Positions 1 through 6,607 of a stretch of 8,684 nucleotides of DNA are shown piece by piece (the stretch's first letter is position 1; the number at the start of each line of letters is the position of its first letter). The stretch is taken from the NCBI GenBank assembly GCA_910588045.1, contig CAJUPS010000116.1, positions 1-8,684 of the forward strand, in the 5' to 3' direction. The DNA comes from an uncultured Oscillospiraceae bacterium (GTDB lineage Bacteria > Bacillota > Clostridia > Oscillospirales > Oscillospiraceae). The position numbers and the translations under genes were made by a program. Under the pieces are notes generated by a model. The model searched no databases and was not told where the DNA came from. It saw only the letters and a program-made list of their open reading frames with translations.

Positions 1-962
1 CCGAACAGACGGTCCGGCTCCCCGGCCTGGTAGGAGGGCTGCCAGAGGTACTGGCCGTTGTTGTCCTTCAGCTTCCGCAGTGCCGCCAGCGTCTGGTCGT
101 TGGTGAGGAAGGCGGCGTTCTTGCGGTAGGGCCGCTTGAGGGCGTAGACCAGGTCGATGACCTCGTCCGCCGTGATAGAGGCCCCGGCGGTGGTGACGGC
201 GGTCTGCGCTCCCCCAGTTGCGGCCAGCAGGCCCAGGGGCTTGCCGGAGCCGTCCCCGTTGAGGAAGGCGTCCTCCTCGGCGTTGCCCAGGGCCTTGGCG
301 AACTGGGCGATGATGTAGCTCTCCAGACCGAAGGCGTTGTCGTAGAGCAGCTCCTCGGTAACCTTCACCGCCACATGGAGCTTGTGGGCGTCCAGGGTGA
401 TCTGGGAGAAGGTGGCGTCCCCGAAGGTGAGCGCACCGCCCTCATCGATCCACGCAGCGGCGGGCTTGGTGGCAGCGATGTTGATCTTGTGTTCCCCGCT
501 GGTGGTGATGCGGTGGCCCAGCCTGCGCATGATGTTCTCCTCAGACAGAGCGTCGATGAGCCGGGAATCGTACTCCTCCGGCACCAGGTAGCCGCCGTTG
601 GCGTCGATGCCCTCCTGGAGAACATTGCTCACCTGGCGGAAGTTGGTGCGCAGGGCGGTGAGCATGGCCTCCTTGTAGGCTTTGGAGGCCCGCCCGGTCT
701 TGGGCTCGTCCGGGTCAGAGCCGCCCAGGGGCTTGCCGGTGAGGGGGCTGGCGGTGGGCTTGGACAGCTCGGCGTCCAGCGCCTCCTGCCGTTCCAGACG
801 GGCGATCTCCTTGCCCAGATCGGTGATGTCCTGCTCCATCTTGGTGTAGGCGGCATCGTCCTCGGCAGACAGGACACCCTTGTCATTTCTGTGGCTGTCC
901 AGGAAAGCCTTCGCAGCGGCCCATGCCTTGGCCCGCTTCTCGCGCAGTTCCAGAATGGTCAT
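1..962 (-). CDS. HK97-family major capsid protein (C-terminus outside window)
   Basis: Main shell protein of the phage head. 320 complete codons are visible and the gene runs off the left edge; relatives of about 400 residues suggest the last quarter or so is missing. Residues 1-65 are charged and helical (LELREKRAKAW, then KMEQDITDLGKEIARLERQEA), as in the scaffolding delta domain that HK97-type proteases remove. A Pro/Gly-rich linker (68-90) follows. The HK97 fold starts near GGYLVPEEYDSRLIDAL (123-139) and continues with AAAWIDEGGALTFGDATFSQ (168-187), VAVKVTEELL and FLNGDGSGKPLGLL, all typical of this family. The start is ATG at 962-960, preceded by AGGAGG with 8-nt spacing. The gene begins 15 nt after the protease stop, so the two are probably co-transcribed and work together in head maturation. 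The family call is firm; the cleavage site is not visible from sequence alone. Confidence 0.95.
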   Translation of the reverse strand, partial: MTILELREKRAKAWAAAKAFLDSHRNDKGVLSAEDDAAYTKMEQDITDLGKEIARLERQEALDAELSKPTASPLTGKPLGGSDPDEPKTGRASKAYKEAMLTALRTNFRQVSNVLQEGIDANGGYLVPEEYDSRLIDALSEENIMRRLGHRITTSGEHKINIAATKPAAAWIDEGGALTFGDATFSQITLDAHKLHVAVKVTEELLYDNAFGLESYIIAQFAKALGNAEEDAFLNGDGSGKPLGLLAATGGAQTAVTTAGASITADEVIDLVYALKRPYRKNAAFLTNDQTLAALRKLKDNNGQYLWQPSYQAGEPDRLF

Positions 963-977
963 GATGTGATCCTCCTT

Positions 978-1712
978 CTAAAATCTCAAAAGTTCAAGCC
1001 GTTCCATCAGCGTGTCGATGGAACGGCCTGTGGGTGAGGGGTGTTCAATTTTGCATTTTTGAGCAATCTTGCTCATGAGGGAATTGGTCACCGCTGCCGG
1101 GGAGTACAGCACGGAGCCTGCGGGCTGAGCCTCGTCCTCCTCCTGGGTGCGGGACAGGATGCCGTCTGCAAAGCCCAACTCCACCGCCTTGTTCGCGTCC
1201 ATCCAGGTCTCCGCGTCCATGAGGTGGGACAGCTTGGCGCGGGACAGGCCGGACTTGATCTCGTAGGCATTGATGATGGAGTCCTTCACGGTTTCCAGCA
1301 TGGCGATGGCCTTTTCCATCTCGCTGGCATCGCCCCAGGCGATGGTGGCGGGGTTGTGGATCATCATGGTTGAGACCGGGGACATCAGCACCTTGGTGCC
1401 AGCCATGGCGATGACCGAGGCGGCGCTGGCGGCGATGCCGTCGATCTTCACGGTCACATCGTGGGGATAGTCCATGAGCATATTGTAGATTTGCGCCGCA
1501 GCCACGCAGTCACCGCCGGGGCTGTTGATCCAGACCGTGATGTTTCCGCTGCCGGACATCAGCTCGTCTTTGAACAGCGCCGGGGTCACGTCATCGTCAT
1601 ACCAGCTATCCTCGGCGATGGTGCCGTTGAGAAACAGCGTCCGTTCCTCCGTCTGCTCCATTGTCTCCTGATTGGTCACCGTCTGGCTCTTCCAGTTCCA
1701 GAACTTTTTCAT
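978..1712 (-). CDS. ClpP-like (peptidase S14) prohead maturation protease
   Basis: Predicted serine protease of 244 aa that removes the capsid delta domain during head maturation. The ClpP fold is recognisable from TLFLNGTIAEDSW (25-37), VWINSPGGDCVAAAQIYNML (60-79), the nucleophile region DGIAASAASVIAMAG (91-105; Ser96 is the likely nucleophile by the GxAAS pattern) and MMIHNPA (116-122; His119). The third catalytic position falls in DAETWMDANKAVELGFADG; by alignment from memory to ClpP ERDxF, Glu168 sits where ClpP has Asp, with Asp166 next to it. The start is ATG at 1712-1710, with AGGAGG at 1724-1719 on the minus strand and 6-nt spacing. An in-frame upstream extension to 1748 has no comparable ribosome site. 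The first 107 nt overlap the end of the portal gene in another frame. Placement between portal and capsid is the standard order. Identification as a phage head protease rather than a cellular ClpP rests on this context and on the divergent sequence. Confidence 0.93.
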   Translation of the reverse strand: MKKFWNWKSQTVTNQETMEQTEERTLFLNGTIAEDSWYDDDVTPALFKDELMSGSGNITVWINSPGGDCVAAAQIYNMLMDYPHDVTVKIDGIAASAASVIAMAGTKVLMSPVSTMMIHNPATIAWGDASEMEKAIAMLETVKDSIINAYEIKSGLSRAKLSHLMDAETWMDANKAVELGFADGILSRTQEEDEAQPAGSVLYSPAAVTNSLMSKIAQKCKIEHPSPTGRSIDTLMERLELLRF

Positions 1713-2967
1713 CGGATTCCTCCTCTCCTGTCGTAGTGGTATCTGCAAAAGCCCCAGCGTTCTTCAGCGGGAGCATATTGCCGTTGATGAGGTACAGGTC
1801 GCCTCCCTCCCCTGCGGGGATGCGGTCCAGGTTCTCCAGCTCCCGGATATCGTTGGCGGACATCCAGCCGTTTTGACGGGCGGTGGCGTAGCCGTTCATC
1901 CGGCTCTGGTAGTCGCCACGGAGCAGTCCTTCCAGATTGAACTTCACGAAATACTGAGCCTTTTCTTCTTGGGATAGCAGAGTGCGCTGGATGGACTGCT
2001 CCCAGCGGATCACCCACGGCTCCAGCGTGTATTTCACGAACTCCAGGGACTGCTGCTCAATATTAGAAAAGCTCGACTTTTCCAGGTCGCCCACCATGTG
2101 GGGCGGCACTCGGAAAATTCGAGCGATCTCATTGATTTGGAATTTTCGTGTTTCCAGGAACTGCGCCTGCTCCGGCGAGATGCCGATGGGCGTGTATTTC
2201 ATGCCCTCCTCCAGGACGGCGATCTTGTTGGCGTTGCCGCTGCCGCCGAAGGTGGACTGCCAGCTTTCCCGTACTCGCTGGGGGTCCTTGATGGTGCCGG
2301 GGTGTTCCAGGACGCCGCCAGGAGCCGCGCCATTGGCGAAGAACTTAGCACCGTATTCCTCGCAGGCGATTGCCATGCCGATGGCGTTTTTCGCCATGGC
2401 GATGGGCGAGTAGCCCACCAAGCCGTCAAAGCCCAGGCCGGGGATGTGCAGCACGTCCGGGGGCCGGAGGATAACGGTCTGCTCCTTGGAGCGGACGGCC
2501 TCGTCATTGCTGCGCTGGTAGCTGTAGTAAAGCTGGCCCTGCTCGTCCCGGTCTACAGCCATTTTGTTGGGCATCAGGGGATAGAGGGCCACCACCTCGC
2601 CCTTGCCGTTGCGGATGACCTGGGCGTAGGCGTTGCCCCAGAGGAGCAGGTGGGTCATAAGGGTTTCCCGGAACACGAAGGAACTCATTTCCGGGTTCGG
2701 CTCGTCATGGAGCAGGAGGTACAGCGGGTGGCCAATGGCTTTTTCCTTGCCGCCGTCCCCGGTGTAGCGGTAGAGGTTCAGCGGCAGGCCAGCCACGGCC
2801 TCCGCCAAGATGCGGACGCAGGAATACACCGCTGTCATCTGCATGGCGCTCCGCTCGGTGACAGCCTTGCCGGAGGTGGTGCCGCCGAAGTAGAAGGTGT
2901 AGCCGCTCCCGGCGGTGCGGTCCTGGGGAGAGGCACGGGAACGGAACATACTGCTGAAAACACCCAT
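1606..2967 (-). CDS. Phage portal protein (HK97 family)
   Basis: Forms the dodecameric ring at the capsid vertex through which DNA is packaged and to which the tail connects; 453 aa from the chosen start. Family-typical segments are AVYSCVRILAEAVAGLPLNLYR (46-67), PNPEMSSFVFRETLMTHLLLWGNAY (90-114), the wing/clip region with ALYPLMPNKMAV (127-138), and the stem helices FQINEIARIFRVPPHMVG (276-293) followed by SNIEQQSLEFVKYTLEPWVIRWEQ. The C-terminal tail after about 405 is Thr/Glu/Asp-rich and ends RHHRRG, typical of a disordered portal tail. The chosen start is ATG at 2967 (MGVFSSMFRS), with purine-rich AAGGATGGTGA upstream. A longer frame to 3090 reads through the divergent promoter region with sequence unlike portal proteins. 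Its 3' end overlaps the protease gene by 107 nt. The usual neighbour upstream is the terminase; here a plus-strand gene is wedged between them. Confidence 0.95.
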   Translation of the reverse strand: MGVFSSMFRSRASPQDRTAGSGYTFYFGGTTSGKAVTERSAMQMTAVYSCVRILAEAVAGLPLNLYRYTGDGGKEKAIGHPLYLLLHDEPNPEMSSFVFRETLMTHLLLWGNAYAQVIRNGKGEVVALYPLMPNKMAVDRDEQGQLYYSYQRSNDEAVRSKEQTVILRPPDVLHIPGLGFDGLVGYSPIAMAKNAIGMAIACEEYGAKFFANGAAPGGVLEHPGTIKDPQRVRESWQSTFGGSGNANKIAVLEEGMKYTPIGISPEQAQFLETRKFQINEIARIFRVPPHMVGDLEKSSFSNIEQQSLEFVKYTLEPWVIRWEQSIQRTLLSQEEKAQYFVKFNLEGLLRGDYQSRMNGYATARQNGWMSANDIRELENLDRIPAGEGGDLYLINGNMLPLKNAGAFADTTTTGEEESDEKVLELEEPDGDQSGDNGADGGTDAVSQRHHRRG

Positions 2968-3011
2968 GAGTATCACCATCCTTTTTGGAAATAAGTAAAA
3001 GAAAAGCACCG

Positions 3012-3030
3012 TCCACTCTTGGAAAGTGGA
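3012..3030. repeat. Inverted repeat overlapping the -35 element of the cargo-gene promoter
   Basis: TCCACT (3012-3017) and AGTGGA (3025-3030) are perfect inverted arms around a 7-nt spacer that carries most of the -35 hexamer. A second nested pairing is possible between GTCC at 3011 and GGAC at 3031. The position would suit an operator for a repressor or activator of the cargo gene. A 6-bp arm can arise by chance, so the role is an inference. Confidence 0.45.
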
Positions 3031-3047
3031 GGACGCCGTGGTATAAT
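3019..3047 (+). promoter_or_regulatory. Sigma-70/SigA-type promoter for the PLD-like gene
   Basis: A perfect -10 hexamer TATAAT (3042-3047) lies exactly 17 bp downstream of TTGGAA (3019-3024), which matches four of six bases of TTGACA, so both spacing and -10 are ideal. Transcription should begin near 3054 and give a leader of about 70 nt before the ATG at 3127. It fires away from the portal gene and against the late operon, which gives the plus-strand gene its own expression. This is the clearest promoter in the window. Confidence 0.78.
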
Positions 3048-3126
3048 TTGTAAAATATGGCCGTTGTGCTTCATCAGTCATATAACACACATATCCTTGA
3101 ACGTAGCGAAAAGAGGGATGAATTGA

Positions 3127-4101
3127 ATGTTAGTAGGGGTCCCAGACAATGGTGGTGAAGAGCATATTTTGAAAAAAATGACTTTGACAACAGGAATGGA
3201 TTACAAGAAAATTCTTACATCCATGCCGTCAGACCAAACAATAACCATTTGGACGTATGATGTTTATTCAAAAGAAGGATTCAAGTTCTATAAGGATTGT
3301 TTGGGTCATTTGCAGGACTGCACGCTCATTGTCAGCAAGATTACCGATTCGATGAGACAGAAATTTGAAACCGAACTTCCCTGTGTTACGCTGGTAAACA
3401 AGGAAAATACCCATGCAAAAATTCTGGTGATACCCCCAGATATTGTGTATCTGTCATCTCAAAACTTCGGTGACAATCCGGATTGGTTCCAATATGCTGT
3501 TCGAATCCAAGATTGGGGTGCCTGTCAGTTTTATATGGGTGAAACAGCCGACCACAAGGATGGAGATTCGACAAACAACATACGTCAAACTGGAAATAGC
3601 TTTGCCGACTACACACGGCAGGCATCGAACAACTATGGAAAGTATATCCCTGACTATAGCGGTATTTCTCTTAGTGCCGTAGAAGCGAAACTGGAATATA
3701 CGGTTAACTGGAACCAAAAGTTTAATGGATACTTTGACCGGGATTTCCTTATCTGTACGTATACGCTGCCAGATTACGGCTATTGCCAGCGCATGATTGA
3801 AAAACTACTCAAACAACGGAATCGCGTCCACTTTATCGCGAATACAAAATCAGAGGAGCCTCTCCGCAAATTGCAGCAAGAGTTTGGGAAGATTACCTTC
3901 GAAGTCTACTCAAACTTCCACGCCAAAATGGTTCTGGTTTCGCCAGTTAATGCGGGTCGCAACGGCATCGTCTGGCTATCTTCCCAGAACTTCGGGGATA
4001 GTGGCTGGTTTGAACACTTGTTTAGGTTAAAAAGTGCTACGGCCTATGAGTATTATCTTGGCAAACTGGAGGGATTCGTGGATCACAAAATCTGTTGGTG
4101 A
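3127..4101 (+). CDS. PLD-superfamily protein with two HxK motifs, phage cargo (moron) gene
   Basis: A 324-aa soluble protein with no signal peptide or membrane segment. It carries two copies of one motif unit. Unit 1 has H96-A-K98 followed by YLSSQNFGD (108-116) and WFQY. Unit 2 has H265-A-K267 followed by WLSSQNFGD (283-291) and WFEH. HxK plus a downstream (G/S)SxN is the active-site signature of the phospholipase D superfamily, where two motifs form one site and a His forms a covalent phospho-intermediate. The Asp of classical HxKx4D is absent at the expected place in both units, as in HKN-type members such as Tdp1, which favours nuclease or phosphodiesterase action over lipid cleavage. IWTYDV (41-46) and ICTYTL (209-214) mark the start of each half. 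GAGGG lies 9 nt before ATG 3127. The gene is opposite in strand to all its neighbours, more AT-rich, has its own promoter, and lies between terminase and portal, where phages normally have nothing. The superfamily call is good; substrate and biological role are unknown, with host defence or superinfection exclusion the leading guess. Confidence 0.82.
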   Translation: MLVGVPDNGGEEHILKKMTLTTGMDYKKILTSMPSDQTITIWTYDVYSKEGFKFYKDCLGHLQDCTLIVSKITDSMRQKFETELPCVTLVNKENTHAKILVIPPDIVYLSSQNFGDNPDWFQYAVRIQDWGACQFYMGETADHKDGDSTNNIRQTGNSFADYTRQASNNYGKYIPDYSGISLSAVEAKLEYTVNWNQKFNGYFDRDFLICTYTLPDYGYCQRMIEKLLKQRNRVHFIANTKSEEPLRKLQQEFGKITFEVYSNFHAKMVLVSPVNAGRNGIVWLSSQNFGDSGWFEHLFRLKSATAYEYYLGKLEGFVDHKICW

Positions 4102-4127
4102 GAGAAAGTGTGTGCTTTGCCGCAGAA

Positions 4128-5717
4128 TCAGATGAACAGTAACCCCCTGGTGTCGTAAACAGAGGTGGCATCCTGACAGCGGACGGCCCGGTCGAGGGCC
4201 ATGATCGTTGCCACGATGCCATCTATTTTTTCTGTGGACTTGTCCTTGTCCGGCTTGATGTTCCCAGCCGGGTCCTGGTGCATGACCACGTTCTGGGCCA
4301 TCCATTTCAAGACCGGGTTGCCGCCGTGATTGATGCGGCCCTCCATCAGCAGCTTGTATAACTCCTTGGAGGGCGGCGACATATCCTTGTACCCCTGTCC
4401 GAAGGGGACTACAGTGAAACCCATACCCTCCAGATTCTGCACCATCTGCGTAGCGTTCCAGCGGTCGAAAGCTATCTCCTTGATGTTGTACCGCTCCCCC
4501 AAATCCTCGATGAACTTTTCGATGAAACCGTAGTGTACCACGTTCCCCTCGGTGGTGTTGATAAAGCCCTGCTGTTTCCACACATCGTAAAAGACGTGGT
4601 CACGGCGGCACCGCAGCTCCAGCGTCTCTTCCGGGAGCCAGAAGAATGGCAGAACGATGTAGGACTCATCCTCCGAACGGGGCGGGAACACCAGGGAGAG
4701 GGCGGTGATGTCCGAGGTGCTGGAGAGGTCGAGGCCCCCAAAGCACTCCCGACCGTAGAGATCGTCCAGGTCAATGGGGCGGCTCCCCCGGTCATAGATG
4801 TGTTCTGGTATCCAACACACCGTGGCAGATGTCCAGATGTTTAAGCGGAGCTGCTTGAACACGTTCTCCTCGGCGGGGTTGTCCAAGGCGTTCTGGTAAG
4901 CCTCCCGCACCCGGTCAATGGAGATTGTGTGGCCCAGAGAGGGGTTGGCCTTGTACCAGTTGGCCTCATCCGTCCAATCGTCCTCGATGCCCAGGCCGTA
5001 CACCACGGGGTAGAACGAGGGGTCATTCTTCCTGCCACCCAGCAAGTCGAGAGCCTTGGTGTGTAGCTCATAGCAGATACTGTTCTTGTTGGTTCCGGCG
5101 GTGGTGATGATGAAGAACAGCGGCTGTTCGCGGGCATCGCCGGAGCCTTTGGTGAGGACATCGTAGAGCTGACGGTTGGGCTGGGCGTGTATCTCGTCAA
5201 ACACAAGGCCGGAAACATTCAAGCCATGCTTGGTGCCGGTCTCCGCCGAAAGCACTTGGTAGTAGCCATTGTTGCTGTAGTTCACGATGCGCTTCTGTGC
5301 TGCGGTGATCTTGGAGCGGCGCATGAGGGCCGGGGACATCTGCACCATCTGCTTTGCCACATCGAAAACGATGGACGCTTGGTTGCGGTCACAGGCCGCG
5401 CCGTAGACCTCCGCCGACTGCTCATTGTCAGCGTAGAGCAGATACAGAGCCACCGCAGCCGCCAGCTCCGACTTGCCCTGTTTCTTGGGTATCTCCACAT
5501 AAGCGGTGAGGAACTGCCGCTTGCCGTTCTCCTTTACGATGCCGAAGATGTCCCGAACGATCTGCTCCTGCCAGGGGAGCAGCATGAACGGGGTCCCGGC
5601 CCACTTGCCCTTGGTGTGGCAGAGGTTCTGGATGAAGGTGACGGCCCGGTCAGCCTTGCTCTTGTCGTAGTGGGAGCTGGGGAGCATGAACTTGGACGGG
5701 GTGTATTCGTAGGCCAT
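4128..5717 (-). CDS. terL: Terminase large subunit (packaging ATPase and nuclease)
   Basis: Motor that cuts concatemeric phage DNA and drives it into the prohead by ATP hydrolysis; 529 aa, full length for the family. The N-terminal ATPase has the Walker A-like PKKQGKS (77-83) after VEI, Walker B LVFDE (171-175) and the coupling motif TTAG (205-208). The C-terminal RNase H-like nuclease shows GGLDLSSTSDITAL (327-340, Asp330), IAFDRWNA (415-422, Asp418) and EKIDGIVATIMALDR (496-510, Asp499), a plausible metal-binding acidic set. The ATG at 5717 overlaps the last base of the small-subunit TGA stop, and GGGAGG sits 8 nt upstream within that gene, so translation is probably coupled. Its stop lies only 26 nt from the end of the convergent PLD-like gene, which separates it from its usual downstream partner, the portal. 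Confidence 0.96.
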   Translation of the reverse strand: MAYEYTPSKFMLPSSHYDKSKADRAVTFIQNLCHTKGKWAGTPFMLLPWQEQIVRDIFGIVKENGKRQFLTAYVEIPKKQGKSELAAAVALYLLYADNEQSAEVYGAACDRNQASIVFDVAKQMVQMSPALMRRSKITAAQKRIVNYSNNGYYQVLSAETGTKHGLNVSGLVFDEIHAQPNRQLYDVLTKGSGDAREQPLFFIITTAGTNKNSICYELHTKALDLLGGRKNDPSFYPVVYGLGIEDDWTDEANWYKANPSLGHTISIDRVREAYQNALDNPAEENVFKQLRLNIWTSATVCWIPEHIYDRGSRPIDLDDLYGRECFGGLDLSSTSDITALSLVFPPRSEDESYIVLPFFWLPEETLELRCRRDHVFYDVWKQQGFINTTEGNVVHYGFIEKFIEDLGERYNIKEIAFDRWNATQMVQNLEGMGFTVVPFGQGYKDMSPPSKELYKLLMEGRINHGGNPVLKWMAQNVVMHQDPAGNIKPDKDKSTEKIDGIVATIMALDRAVRCQDATSVYDTRGLLFI

Positions 5718-6190
5718 CAGGAACCACCTCCCAGCAGTTTCTCCATCTCGTCCGCAGGCTCCACCGAGCCATCCCCGGCGATGATCCGGCTCCGGGCGGA
5801 GGGGGTCAGGCCGAACTGCTCACAGAAACGGAGCATGATCTTCATGTTGGTCTGGGCGATAGACACCTGCGGCACTTGCTGGAGGTAGCCGTTGGGGGTG
5901 CGGATCATGGAGCCATGCTGGGTGATGAACTCCTCCGCCTCCTTCCACCGAGCGTAGGCTTGGCAGTAGCCAGCGAACGCCGCCATGTCTAGTTCAGTGA
6001 GGATGCCCATCTGCTCCAGCACCTTCCCCATGCGCCGCCACTCCCTCTTGGCCTCGGCATCCAACCAGGCGGGGCAGCGTGGAGCCTTGTGCTCCGGCTT
6101 CGGCTCGTTGGTGTTCAGCGGACGCTTGCCAGGATTGCCTTCCAGTTCTTTCAATGCGGTGGGTTTTGGCTTGCGCCCTCTTGTTGCCAT
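5717..6190 (-). CDS. terS: Terminase small subunit, P27 family
   Basis: DNA-recognition subunit of the packaging motor, 157 aa. The N-terminus ATRGRKPKPTALKELEGNPG followed by KRPLN and an EPKPE stretch is the hallmark of P27-type small terminases. A helical middle follows (WLDAEAKREWRRMGKVLEQ, then LTELDMAAFAGYCQAYARWKEAEEF), and the C-terminal part has RFCEQFGLTPSARSRI. The start is ATG at 6190, with GAGGAGG 8 nt upstream. An in-frame extension to 6307 would translate across a terminator hairpin and has no phage-like sequence. The gene is the first of the packaging/head series and sits directly after that terminator; no convincing separate promoter was found in the 30 nt between them. Confidence 0.93.
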   Translation of the reverse strand: MATRGRKPKPTALKELEGNPGKRPLNTNEPKPEHKAPRCPAWLDAEAKREWRRMGKVLEQMGILTELDMAAFAGYCQAYARWKEAEEFITQHGSMIRTPNGYLQQVPQVSIAQTNMKIMLRFCEQFGLTPSARSRIIAGDGSVEPADEMEKLLGGGS

Positions 6191-6220
6191 CGGAACCGCC
6201 TCCTCTGTATAAATAGGCAT

Positions 6221-6247
6221 AAAAAACGGCCTGCCCAGCGGCAAGCC
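6221..6247 (-). terminator. Intrinsic terminator or attenuator upstream of terS
   Basis: On the minus strand an 8-bp stem (GGCTTGCC with GGCAGGCC, one G-U pair; positions 6247-6240 and 6235-6228) with a 4-nt loop is followed by G and then six Ts (6226-6221). This is a textbook rho-independent terminator. It ends about 30 nt before the terS ATG, after the small-gene cluster. It either isolates the cluster from the late operon or acts as a regulated attenuator or antitermination point for the head genes. Confidence 0.8.
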
Positions 6248-6250
6248 AGT

Positions 6251-6275
6251 AACGAGCAGCAGCCCCGAAGGGCTG
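6251..6275 (-). repeat. Hairpin repeat, copy 1 (UUCG loop)
   Basis: A 25-nt element, found again at 7026-7050 with one mismatch. On the minus strand it folds as CAGCCC-TTCG-GGGCTG (6275-6260), a 6-bp stem with a C(UUCG)G tetraloop, followed by the shared tail CTGCTCGTT. It lies 25 nt after the stop of the 6596-6300 gene and just before the terminator at 6247-6221. With no T-run of its own it is not a terminator by itself. Confidence 0.75.
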
Positions 6276-6299
6276 GTATTTCGGTGTGTTCGATTATTC

Positions 6300-6596
6300 T
6301 CACCCAAAGGGCGGCGGCTCCAAATCCTCCATCTGCTTTACCCAGGCGGCGTATTCCTCGTCCGTGACCATCTGTGCGCCTGTGCAGACCGGGCATTCCT
6401 CCCCAAGTTCTCTGCCGCAGGGATATTCGCCATCGGTTGTTTCCCAATCGGCTCTCGCTTTGGCATTGGCGGCGGCAATCACCGAAGGCTCATCATCAGC
6501 CTGCACCATGTCATTCCACCACTGCGGTTCGCAGGGACCGTTCTCAACATCGCCGTCCGTTCCAGGAACGACCATCCAAACCTTGTACCAGCTCAT
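6300..6596 (-). CDS. Small phage protein of unknown function (98 aa)
   Basis: Family not recognised. The protein starts MSWYKVWMVVPGTDGD, is Trp- and acid-rich (QWWNDMVQADDEPSV), has a helical AAANAKARADW segment, and carries three cysteines in YPCGRELGEECPVC (C60, C68, C71) that could bind a metal. It ends in a Pro-rich tail. The start is ATG at 6596, with GAGGGG upstream that overlaps the stop of the preceding gene 12 nt away, so the two are probably translated from one message. A longer frame in the same phase reaches 7151 but runs through the preceding gene and the repeat leader and is rejected. The ribosome site and spacing support a real gene; function is unknown. Confidence 0.75.
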   Translation of the reverse strand: MSWYKVWMVVPGTDGDVENGPCEPQWWNDMVQADDEPSVIAAANAKARADWETTDGEYPCGRELGEECPVCTGAQMVTDEEYAAWVKQMEDLEPPPFG

Positions 6597-6607
6597 CTCC
6601 ACACCCC

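Noticed and set aside
375..1037. Long plus-strand frame opposite the capsid gene
   Set aside because: Composition is typical of an antisense shadow of GC-rich coding DNA (Gly/Val/Leu-rich, no recognisable motif), while the opposite strand encodes a clear HK97 capsid protein.
2098..2994. 298-aa plus-strand frame opposite the portal gene
   Set aside because: Mirror frame of a well-recognised portal gene; low-complexity Gly/Val/His-rich translation and no ribosome site.
2968..3090. N-terminal extension of portal by 41 residues
   Set aside because: It would translate the divergent promoter and inverted repeat; ATG 2967 has purine-rich upstream sequence and matches family N-termini.
4102..4127. 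Terminator for the PLD-like gene
   Set aside because: Only a 4-bp stem (AAAG/CTTT around TGTGTG) with no T-run; too weak to call.
2985..4127. Transposon, intron or integrase-type ends around the PLD-like gene
   Set aside because: No terminal inverted repeats, target-site duplication, transposase or recombinase seen at the edges.
5187..5888. 233-aa plus-strand frame opposite the terminase genes
   Set aside because: Antisense shadow of terL/terS; crosses both genes and shows no domain.
6191..6307. N-terminal extension of the small terminase
   Set aside because: It runs through two RNA hairpins, and ATG 6190 has GAGGAGG and begins the P27-type sequence.
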